From Fomitopsis serialis (Eukaryota > Basidiomycota > Agaricomycetes > Polyporales > Fomitopsidaceae), in contig NW_025955106.1 of the NCBI RefSeq assembly GCF_022376445.1, positions 42,432 through 106,431 of the forward strand: a stretch of 64,000 bases of DNA. Direction: 5' to 3'. Below the pieces are notes generated by a model. It was given only the letters and a program-made list of their open reading frames with translations, was not told the DNA's origin and searched no databases. The stretch's first letter is position 1. Every line of letters starts with the position of its first letter. Shown here piece after piece: positions 1-11,300 of the stretch. Position numbers and translations under genes: made by a program.

Positions 1-44
1 GTACAGCAGTCCGCGCACACAACCAAAAAGCCCCCATGATGCCC

Positions 45-407
45 TCAGTTGGGCAGCTCATACTCCGGGCTACCGAAACACGTGTCCTGCACGACGTCCG
101 CGTCCGCGATCTCGCGGCCAAGCTCTACGAGTTCTGCCGTCTCGCGATACAGAGGATCTGCGCGCGTGTCCGTGTTGATTCCGGTGCGATCGCCCTTTCT
201 GTGCGCGATTCTGACGGCCATGCCCACCTCCGTGCTGTCTGTGACCGCCCAGACGACGGTGTTTCCAACTCTGAACCAGGGCCCCTTCTGCTGACCAGCC
301 TCGGCGAATCCCATAGAACCGATCCCGGGCCCGCCCTCCAGGTGCTCCGAACATCGGGTGTTGCCTTGCTGGCCGTTCGTTGTTATCTGTCCTGGACACT
401 TTTTCAA
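45..407 (-). CDS. possible 3' exon of an unrecognised gene
   Basis: An open frame of 120 codons on the minus strand ends in a stop near the left edge. The translation has protein-like composition, with stretches such as GPWFRVGNTVVWAV and ELGREIADADVVQDT, and differs from the arginine-rich or serine-rich shadows in other frames. That suggests a terminal exon of a gene entering from higher coordinates. I do not recognise a family. I could not find a convincing upstream exon between 408 and 2331, so the gene may be truncated or decayed. A plus-strand ORF of similar length (36-413) overlaps it and looks less protein-like. Confidence is low. Confidence 0.3.
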   Translation of the reverse strand: MKKCPGQITTNGQQGNTRCSEHLEGGPGIGSMGFAEAGQQKGPWFRVGNTVVWAVTDSTEVGMAVRIAHRKGDRTGINTDTRADPLYRETAELVELGREIADADVVQDTCFGSPEYELPN

Positions 408-2331
408 GTGTAACTCACCGGTCTGAGATGATCCCCGTCCGCTTCAGAGGCTGTCTCGCCATGACGCTGCTCATTGCTCCCAGTGCATCGCGTGCGATTT
501 ATTTCGTGATATTCTGGCATATGCGGTCATGCCGATGCTATAAGCCATGTCAATACAGGTGCTTGGAGTGGGGGTCTCTTTCGTATGCAGGCCTTTATGG
601 CGATCGGGCAGTCCCGCGGATCTCGCGTCTCAATTGCGCACGGTGCCGATACTCGACTTAGGTATGTTTGAGCGTATACCTGAGATCATGAGGCTGACCG
701 TGTGATTGTCCTCTAGTCTTGGTGTTTTCGGCGTGGCAAGTCCTGGTACGCACTGTTATCGTACTAGTTCTCTGCGTAAAAGAATACATTAGAGCGAGTG
801 GCGCCTTTTATCACCTCAACCAGCTGTGCTCACAGTATGCGTACGCTTGTTCATTTGACACATATGAAGCACTCTCAAGCTGCCGGATACACATGCTTGT
901 GACTTCGATGTACGTGGTGTTCCTGACACATTTGTTTCGGTCGTTGCACTAAGCAGGGAATTCAGTCAGATATGCGCCGTGCTCGGTCGCTCAGTTGGAA
1001 TGAAGTTTCAATCGGCTGACCAGAGAGGCGGAGTCTGTTGAGTTTGTGCAACGGGACTCGAGCGAGTTCGTTTGAGTACGAGTACGCAGATCTGTCGATC
1101 CAGGGCAACAATTGAACACCGTCTCTGAACTGTAAGCATGACTCGCGAGTTCACCCCGGCTGGCATTCGTCAATCATGTACTAACGTGATATGGGATGTC
1201 TCTGCTGAAGCTCTGGAGGCGCGATTTCGTTATTGCGACCAAGAACAAGATGATCTGTATTCTATTAGCTTCGCAGTCTTCGCCGCACCCATCACCGGCA
1301 ACCCCGATCATGTATGTGGTACTTTCAGCTTAATCACTGCCAAGGACGAAACACGATTCGAAACAGAATCAGGTATGCCCTTGTGTGCTATCGATGTCCA
1401 GGGGAGCCTGAGCTTGTGACGTCAAAACAATTTTCCTAGGAACAATAGGTTACAATGATATAGCGAATGGAGGTATCAGCCACGTCCCGCGGACACGACA
1501 AAAAGAATGCAGTATTGTGTTCCGCGAGAACAGCGCCCACTGGCACATCCTACCGGTGAGCTGTTGCCCAGGCTTTGGTTTCTTTGGTTCAGGCTAAGGT
1601 TTGGAGCGTTCAGGCATTGTGGTTCAGGCTCTTTCCCTTCAACGCTGCGAGACCAGAGCACCACACCCAAGGGCTACCACGTATGCATTCTACATCAAAC
1701 AACAGTTGACGAGCAATATGACGTGTGATTGAAAGTGCATTTCGCGTATATCCTGTAAGTACCATTCACGGCATCAATGCCCGTGGTGAACGTCCACGCA
1801 TATAACATGTAGTTGCGCGACGCCGTACAAGCGCGGGAAACTACTATTGTCCTTGGGTTAGTGTGTATGCTACGATACTTACCGCAGCCGACGTGAGTCT
1901 TTCGTAGCATCTTTCTGTCCAACGTGAACAATAAAGTCACGCCCTTAGGACGGGCTCAAGATGATAGCGCGCCTTGGCTGGTCCTCGCCGGTGGTGCCGA
2001 GCGACTGGTATGTGTTATACCGATGCATACTATGTCACAGCACAAAACACCCTGTTGGGCAATTGTATCGTGATACACGCTACCTACAGGTGCTGCACAC
2101 TGATGGTTGTGAGATCGCGTTAAGGATGCTACATCAAGACCGCTCGACACAATTAGCGAGTCACTTGTAAGCGGCTATAGCATCAATACGAGGCAGTGTA
2201 ACGACTGACATTACCAACAACTACCTTAACCCTCTGACTTTTCCGCGATTATCCTTACGCCACAACACTCAAGAGGCATAGATATATAAACGAGTGAGTG
2301 TCTCGATGTCTACACTACTGACTTCTGAATC
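408..2331. other. gene-poor stretch upstream of the first Crinkler-like gene
   Basis: No ORF here has recognisable domain content. The longest plus-strand frame (1138-1419, 93 codons) shows no family signature. A TATA-like string, atatataaa, lies at about 2280-2290, some 45 bp before the ATG at 2332, and is the likely core promoter of the next gene. Confidence 0.5.
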
Positions 2332-5300
2332 ATGGCGACGTCTGCTAGTCTCTCTCAAACGCTCAAAGCTCAGAAGTCTGAATCTCCCAAAGCTCCTCGC
2401 ACGCTGTCACATATGAACGATGGTCTGCCTGTCTTGACGCGGAAGATTCTGGACGACATCAACAGCGACATGGCACAAGAATTGAAATACTTCATTGAGA
2501 AGGTTAATGGAGATAATCTCGGATGGGAACCAGACATGGAGGACGTTGCCCGTGTCTTACGCAGCGCTGCCGCAGTGCTCATATCCATAGGGCATGCCGA
2601 CACTGTGCAAGATATATGGTGCAAGCCAATTGCTACTCGGGGCTATAAGGACGAATTTGATTTTCTCGGCAAGCAAGGTCATTGGTATGATATGTGCCGT
2701 ACGAGTTGTGTGGGCTGCGCCTCAACTGGGAACTGGGAGGAACTGATGTCACATTGTGCGTGCTTTAATTTGTCGTGGCGATACTGGACAATGGTACTCA
2801 AGCCTGTATTTGCATGGCTTTCCATCTTAGCACTTCTACGAAAGACTCTAGGTGCGTCACCCAAAAGAGGCCATTGGTAATCTGACTTATCACTCTTTCA
2901 GTGCATATGGACGATAATTTGCCGGAATCAGAGACACTTGCCGTAATGAGTGCATGGCATCAGCCTTATCACGGACAAGCCCACGAGGCTCTCTGGGATC
3001 ATATGCATACTCACTGCGAGCCGAATGCGTTCACTCGCTACGCTCATCATATAGTGATAGTGCAGTCAAATGGGACGGGCAAATCTAGGATGATAGATGA
3101 GCTCGCAAAGAAGCACTTCGTAATCCCGATAAACACTAGGAGTACCATGAGCGCAGAACATGGACGGCACGGTAGATGTTGATGACTGCTTCATGCCATG
3201 TCTCGCTACTGACTATGGTCGCATTTTATGATACAGGTCTTGCGCATCCTCCGCCAGACGGAGCAGTCCTCACGTGGCTGACTGCACAGTCCGAATCAAG
3301 AGAGAACACACATCAGAGATGCTGTGCTTTCATACAGGCCTTGTTCGAACACATACTCTACATCATTGACAATGACCTCGCTGCTCAGAGTGCTCAAGGC
3401 ATTCCCAATCTTTCTTCTGCATTCCGTGATAAGATGCAAGAAGGAATGCAATACGGCAATTATGGAGGATACCATGTGAGATTCTTCCAAGATGTTATCT
3501 CGCGTGCTACGGACAATCTCAAAGTGAGCATCTGAGTTCTGTACGATATCCACCTGTGCCTGTTGATAACCGTTACGGTGACTAGACCAACCACTATGAA
3601 TATTCTAGTCCCAGTAGTAATGCTCTGGTGATTGCTCATCGGACAACAAGTCAATCTCATGGCGAGAGCTCTGAAGACTGGCTGTTCCCGCCGGAAATTC
3701 CGTGCCACAAACTCATGGAACGATTGAGCAGTATTGCCACATCTCGTGGTGCCGGCTCCCGAACTCGCCATGCAGTTGATGCACATTATCCTTTACTGAC
3801 CTTGGCATTTGACGAGGCACATACCCTCACTAACATAGAAGTGAGCAATCAAGATATCCGAGTCAAACCAGTTGAGACCAGAAAATGGTCCGTGTTCAGC
3901 GAGATACGTTCAGTCTTGCGCAGTCTTAAGAGACAGCCCGTCTTTGCTGTGTTCATGGCAACCACTGGTGATGTTGGAAAGCTCGCAACCTCTCGGATGC
4001 AAGACCCATCAAGTCGCATCCTCCAGGGAGCGCTGTCTCAAATCCCTTCGTTCAGTGACCTTGGACTTGATCAGCTTGCACGGAAGATCTCTCTTGAAGA
4101 TGGCTTCGATCTCTCCGAGGTCACCAGCAACGAGTATATGTCTCATCTCGGCCGCCCATTGTGAGCAAATGTCTGTGTACTAGTGTAACGGATATTCCCG
4201 TTACGGTATATCTTATCTTGTACGCTTGTTCATGTTTGTTCGAGGGCTCGTATGGCGCGCCAGCGCACCTACGAGACCTCAGTCCTTTACCATCCTCATC
4301 GCCCCATGTATGCTACGTGTAGACAGTCCCTCTGAATAGAGACTGGGTACAGCGCATACCGGGCCCGAGGATTAAGGGACGCCACACTTTTTTGCGCTCC
4401 AGAACAGCTTCTGTTCTGGGGACTATCTACTCTAGGCAACAACCTGGAAACTTCGAATTTCTATGCTTTACATCAAAATCTAGTCGACTTCGCAACCACT
4501 CAAGAAGATGGCTGGATCGACAACCCACTCTCCCAAGCACTCGCGTAGTACTCGGAAGGCCCACCGCGCGAAGGTCGATGCGAAGGTGGATGGAATTCTT
4601 GGCAGTTTTGCGAAGTTCTTGAAGAGTATCCCGGTCGAGACACGAGCCACCCCCGATAGGCGGTTCCGGACACTCGATGACTCGATGAAGCATCTAGAGG
4701 ATGCTATTACATCGCTCAGATGCTCCGTGGAGCAGGACAACGAGTCCAGACGTCACCGTCGCACGACCTGCCAGACTGAGCTCTCCGACCCCGAGAACTC
4801 GTCCGGAGCACTCGCGGAGCAGGCACCGTCCGACCGCGAGGTCGAACGCACAGCACACGCAGAACTGTTCGAGCCCAAGGTCGAACCCATTCAGAGCTGC
4901 CAGGAGAACCCGACTCCGCCTGTTCCAATCGAGCCACAGGAGCTGGAAAGCTCTCCGACGAGTGGTGCGCGCAAAGAGATCGACAGCGCTGCCGCTGTTG
5001 AGCCCGCGTCTGAGCCCAAGGGGCCGCGTCCTGAGCAGATCGAGCCCGACATCGAGACTGCTCAGAGATGTCCGGAGACTCCGTCTCCGATTGCTCCCAG
5101 TGAGCTGACCAAACTCGGTACCACCATCAAGAGTGGTGCACGCACCCGGTTCGACGACGCCGCCGTCGCCGAGACCGAGCCCAAGCCCCAGTTGTCCGAC
5201 AAGGCGACTCGGCCCTACGCCCGGGAAGGCATAGGGACGCGACCTTACGTCGCATCCCGGGATGTAGGCGAGCTTCTGCTCGTAGATCCACATGTCGCGT

Positions 5301-8300
5301 GCTCAGAAATGAGCCGCGACTCAAAATATATGATCGCGCCGGACGACGTGCCCGACGCGGCAAGCATCGAGCTCGACACTCAACGCGTCGAGCGTCACGC
5401 GCCCGCGCCGAGAGCGAGCACTCTCAGCGTTAGCGCTGGAAGTACTCCTCACCATGCTAACCGCCACTTCGACCTTCACTCTGGCCGCCACCGCCCGCGT
5501 GCAACCGCGTTCCAACCCGGTTCGCACTTCCCAACGGAAGTGCGAGCCGCGGACTGTCCTTGGACAGCTGAACCCTTCGCGGTTCAGCTGAAGGATCGAC
5601 CGGTCAGTACCGACCGCCACCTCGCGGTCGGCAACCCCTCCGACGACCTGGCACCTCACGGTACAAGACCGCCAGGGCCTTCCTCTCCGATCCTTTCCCT
5701 CCGCCCTCGCGTCTCGCATCTCGACTCGGGAGACTCTCCTCTCGAGTCTCATGACTCTGGCGACACCCATCGCGGCTCTGGCGACACACAACCCAGTCGC
5801 ACGATCCAGGATTCGCACGACCTGCGTGCAAGCCCAGCACCAGGCAACCAGGCTGCGCGAAACGCGGGAGACACGGAGCGAGGAGAATGCGAGGAAATCA
5901 GGAAAAGGAAGGAGGGGGAAGGGTGCGGGGCGAGCATGAAAGACGAGCAGAGAGGCTCAATAAACGCAGGTACGCCCTTGGTGAACGTATCCCACTCGCC
6001 ACCGCCTCCTTCTCCAATGCCCACACCGGCACACGTATCGACGACTACAGAGGTCGTCGTGCGTGTCGCAGGCCATGAAGACGGCACGTATGCGTTGCGG
6101 GACGACCTGAGGGTTGTACCCTCCGCTTCTCGAGGCGGTATGCCTGTAACACGGGATGACCTCGCGGTCGTACCGTCTATTCCGCTAGGCGGCACGGCGG
6201 ACGCGCAGCATTGCACGTCCGAAGTGCCCCATCGAGCATTCACCAGCCGTCGCGTAGCGAACTCGAAGCTCGATGGTATGTCCATACTGGACGCACCCAG
6301 TCCTTCCCCGGTTCTCTCGCTAGTACCCGAGCCAGTGTGCATGTCGACGAACGAGAAGGCCGTCGTGCGCACTACTGGTCACGGAAACGGCAGGTACACG
6401 TTGCGGGACAACCTCGCGGTCGTTCCGTCCACTTCGCAAGACGACACGGCGGATGCACGGTGCTGCGTGCCCGCCTTGTCCCGACCTGTCATGACCGACC
6501 CACACGAAGGATCGATCAGTGAAGGTACGCCCTCGACGGAAGTACCTAGATCAATACGTCATGCCATGGCGCCCACGCCGGCTCACGTATCGACAACCAC
6601 AGAGGTCGTTGTGCGTGCCGCAGGCCATGAAGACGGCACTTTCGTGTTGCGGGACGACCTGATGGTCGTACCCTTCGTTTCACAAGGCAGCACACTGGCA
6701 CTACGGGACGACCTCACGGCCGTACCGTCTATGCTACAAGGTGACACGGCGGACACGCCGCAATACATGTCCGACGTGCCCCGTACAGCCTCCACCCGCC
6801 ATCGGGTAGCAGACTCAGACCTCGAAGATACGTCCATGCTGGACGTATCCAACTCTCCGCATATGCTATCGTCAGTACCCTCGCGAACGGGCGTAGCAAC
6901 GAACAACAACCTCGTCGTGCGCACTGTAGGCCACGACAATGGCATGTATGACCTAAGGGTCATACCCGCCACTTCTCGAGGCAGTACACCTGCGATACGG
7001 GACGACCTCGCGGTCGTACCATCCAACCTGCAAGGCGACACGGCGGACGCGCAGCGCTGCACGTCCGACGTTTCCCAGACAGCTTTCATTAGCTGTCGAG
7101 TAGCGGGTTCGAAACTTGAAGGTACGCCCATACTGGACGTACCCAATGCCCCACCAGTTATATTGCCATCGCCTGAGCCAGCGTGCGTATCAACGAACAC
7201 GGAGATTGTCGTGCGCACCGCTGGCCACGAACACAATACAATCATGCTCCAGAACGACCTTCAGGTCGTACCCGAGCGTTCGAGTTCCTCGCTACCGTCT
7301 CCACTCCCATTACGGTACGACCTCGCGGTCGTACTCTTCAAATGGCAAAGCGAGACGACGACCGTGCGCCATCCCACAATCTACGTACCCTGCTCGGTCA
7401 CGAACGACGGTCGCGACGTAGAGGGTACGTCGAACTCATGGCTCAATATACACGCTACCGGCAAGCCTGAGCACTGGTACAGAGGGTCGAGAAGTACAAG
7501 TACGCCCTCGGCGGACGTACTTACCTCGACGCCTGCTGCAACCGTACTCGTGTCCGTGCCCACGCTAGCGAGCGTCACGGTGAACGAAGAACCTGTCGCG
7601 CGCAACACCCACGGCTCGTCGGGCCACCGTCTCCTCATCTCCGCCTTCATGATCACAAGTGATCATGGAGAGGACAGCACGATCACATCTCGGGACGATC
7701 TTCAGGTCGTACCGGGACCCGTCATTCGCCAAGGCGAAGCCGGGTACGCACAGCGCTCTGAGCAGCCCGAGACCGCCGTCGGGTCTGCTCAATGCCACCT
7801 GGAGGCACTGCCATCCCGAGGTGCCCCGGCCCAAGCGACGAAGCTAGGCATCACCCCGAAGGATGATGCACGCGCCGAGCTCGAAGACACGTCCGTCATC
7901 GAGCTCGCATCCGAGCCGAACGAGTGGTGCGTCGAGTCGACGCATCTCCGCGCTCGGGAGGGTATAGGCACACAGTACTACAACAGTACTGTGTACAGCG
8001 GGAACGAGCCCGCGTGCGTAGATACACTCGTCGCGAGCTCAGAAATGAGCCGCGACACAAGAAATATATTATTTGTGTCGATCGACGTGCGCGCCATGAC
8101 GAGCAGCCTGCTCGACGCGACGCGCGACGTGCTCAACGCTACAGGCGTTGGGTGTCACGAGCCCGTGGAGAGCGACCCGAGCGCTAGCGCCTACCGCACT
8201 ACGCTCGACCGCCACCACCGAACCCTCGTTCTCGACCCCTTCCACTCTCTGGGCAGCCACATCGAGCGCCCGTCTGGCGAACCAGACGCGCGTGCCGTCC

Positions 8301-11300
8301 CAACGCGAGTGCGAACTCGCGTTCGCGACTGCCTGGCTGAACTGCTGCCAGTTCAGTCAGAGGCGACCAACGAACTGGTACCTCGCGGTACCAGATCACC
8401 ACCCTATTCTTCCCCGGCTCCTCGTCTCTTTCCCCTCGTCTCGCGCCTTGATTTTGGCGACCACTACCGCGACTCTGGTGACACGCAACCCAGCCGCGCG
8501 ACTCAGGACTTGAACACCGCGCGTTCAAGCCCAGCGCCGAGCCGTAAGACCGAGAGGACCACGAGGAACGCGAATCGTGGAGGCTGCGAGGAGATCCCGA
8601 AGGAACGAGAAGGGTGCGAGGAAGGCACGAAGGGAGAGAGGGAGGAAGGGTGCGGGGCGAGTAGAGAAAGCGAGCAAGAAGGCTCACAAATCGCAGGTAC
8701 GCCCTCACTGGACGTACCCGACTCGCCTCCGCCTGTGCCAGTACCCCCGCCAGCGACAGCAGCCCTAGGGAACGACCCGCGGGTCGTACCCTTGTCAGTG
8801 CACAACAGCACGACGGACGCGCAGCACGGCACGTCCGACGTGCCACACTCGCCGCCACCTATGACCGCGCCAACAGGCGTATTGACGAACGTGAAGGTCG
8901 TCGTACGCTCTGTTGGCCACGCACATCGCACGCACAGGCCCTGGTACAACCTACAGGTTGTACCGGGCAGTACGCACGGCGACACGGTGGACACGCAGAA
9001 CTGCACGTCCGACGTGCCCTGCGTAACAACGGACGTGCCCAGAGCTGCAGCGACAAACGGAACGTTTGTCGTGCGCATGGGAGGCCACGAAGATGGCGTT
9101 GCTGTCCCCAGGTACGACTGCAAAGTCGTACCGTCCGCTCCGCAAAAAGGTACGACTGTGCTAGGGAACGACCTCCAGGTCGTCCACGGGCTCCCCATCT
9201 GGCAAGACGACACGGCGGACATGCAGTCTCGCACGTCCGACGTGCCCCACCCATCCATCACCGACCATCGGATAGCGAGTATGCCGAGCTCAAGGCTTGA
9301 CGTACACGCTACCGACCAGCACGAAGGATCGAGAAATGAAGGTACGCCCCTGATGGACGTACCCATCTCGACATCCTCCTTGCCCGGGATCAGGCCCGCT
9401 CTGCAAGAGAGCATACCTACGCTAGGGGACGACCTCGCGGTCATAACCTCCAATTCGCAAGGCGGCACGATGGACATGCAGCGATGCATGCCCAACGTGC
9501 CCAATTCAACCTTGACTGCACGCGATGTGGCGTGTACGTCTAGCCCGCCGCTTGACGTACACGGCGTCAGTGATCACCATCCTCCGATCATTACTGACCT
9601 CCCGTTGGCTAGTCGCACGGCGCAGGACAGCCTGTACGTCCCCGCGGAAGTACGGGTCCCTGGCTGCTTCAGCGCAGTTGAACCACCAGTGGTACAACTG
9701 GCCGAGCTGCGGGATGACCCCGACGACCTCTTCCGTGAATTCCTCGACCTTCCGTCTGGCAGCGACAGGTTACGCCCGGCCCCGCATCAAGACGGTCCGC
9801 ACTACATCACGGAAGTGCGAACATCCGGTGCAGTTGAACCCGCAGTAGTTCAACTGACAGGGTCGTGGAACGGCATCGCTTCCGTCCCTGATGGTACCCA
9901 CTCACGCGCGGCTGCCCGTCCAGAAGACTTGCACTCCCAACAGGAAGTGCAAGCCCCCGGTCCCGTCAAGACAGCTGAACCATTCACGGTTCAGCTGGGA
10001 AGCCTGCGATACGACCTCGACCTCGACCGGTTGAGCGACCACCACTCTCGTTGTGAACCAAGCGCCCCGGCGACGGCGCAGCTCGACGATTGCGTAGCCC
10101 TAACGGACGCGCGAGCTCAAGACCGTGACCGAGTTGCTGCACTAAGTGTAGTGCAGCAGCCGGCGCCTACGGACCCCGACCGACCAGAATGGTTTTCCGA
10201 CCCTAAACTCGGCGAGAAATTTACAGTTCTCGCCGAGGATTCGCTCCCAAGGACCCACACTTTAACCCCTATCGACCTCCCCGCGGCCCTCGACACCCAT
10301 GGCGACTACGACAGGCGCCACGAGTCGGCGACCTCGCATGCACCCCGGAGATCGCGCGAGGAATGGAAGGATGGAGGAAATGTGGACGAGGATGCGGAAC
10401 CAGGAGAATCAGACGAGGAAGGTCAGGCAGAAGGAGAGGAGGAAGGGTGCGGTGTAGGCGAAGAAGACGAGCCTGCGAGCTCGAAAAGCAAAGGTACGTC
10501 CTTATTGGACGTACCCTCGTTATTCGTGCCACCATTCCCCACCCCGCAATCACCACCCGTGATGACCACGACAACCACATTGGTTGTCGTGGCAGTCACT
10601 GTATACAACAGTGGTACAGTCGGCCCGGGGGATGACCTGCGAGTCGCACCCGGCACGACGATGCATCGCGGTACAATCGGCGAGTTTGCCTGCTCGACCG
10701 ATGTATCCGGTCGGTCTGTAGCCCACGCACAGACGTTGGGCCTCTCCGTCGACGTCCATGATGAGGAGGTCGACGGTGATTTGAGAATCACGTCGGTCGT
10801 GTCCAGCATGGTCGCGCATCGGGCTCATGGGGCATATTAGAGATCGAGCTTCATGCTTGAGGTACATCCCTATCACCATCGTCCGCGATGTGTCTGGAGA
10901 ACTTCACAGTTCTTCGACACAGTGACAGGTCACCATTTTCTCGTTGCCGACAGCTGTCGCCATCACTATTGCAGGCTGCATAACTCCATCGAGTTATGTA
11001 TGACGAGAGTGGACGGCCATGCTGCTCACTGACACGAAGTAGTTTGTCGTTGTCTACAGTATGGCACCACCCTTGTATTGCCAATCACTACCACCGTTGT
11101 GTTGTCGTGTGTACAATTCCTTCTTTCTTTTCATTTGTCTGGTTATCTCTGGGACCCGTGGTCGTGTCCAGTGGGGGAGGGTGTAACGGATATTCCCGTT
11201 ACGGTATATCTTATCTTGTACGCTTGTTCATGTTTGTTCGAGGGCTCGTATGGCGCGCCAGCGCACCTACGAGACCTCAGTCCTTTACCATCCTCATCGC

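Larger units (their letters stand above)
4399..10998 (+). repeat. array of short perfect hairpins across the LTR element interior
   Basis: Perfect inverted repeats with short loops recur every 100-300 bp. Examples (span, stem bp): 5523-5544 (8), 5565-5590 (10), 6946-6965 (8), 7315-7334 (8), 7648-7667 (9), 7970-7994 (10), 8302-8323 (8), 8337-8356 (8), 8375-8394 (8), 8943-8964 (9), 9051-9071 (9), 9111-9132 (9), 9531-9563 (10), 9831-9856 (9), 9972-9997 (10), 10135-10158 (9), 10208-10237 (11), 10493-10515 (9), 10566-10592 (12, loop 3). One lies before the ORF (4399-4419) and one after it (10979-10998, 8 bp). Stems differ from each other but stay complementary. Confidence 0.88.

Noticed and set aside
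3565..3580. CCGTTACGGT in intron 3 of Crinkler-like gene 1, resembling the start of the LTR
   Set aside because: Only about 10 bp match without further LTR sequence; treated as chance, not a solo-LTR relic.
3524..3614. Apparent frameshift between exons 3 and 4 of Crinkler-like gene 1
   Set aside because: Using the acceptor GACTAG ending at 3585 instead of CCCAG at 3614 restores the phase, and the whole gene then reads as 1007 residues.
8503..9504. Long antisense ORFs (up to 333 codons) within the LTR element
   Set aside because: They mirror the sense frame because the DNA is full of palindromes and GC-rich; no domain signature and no start context.
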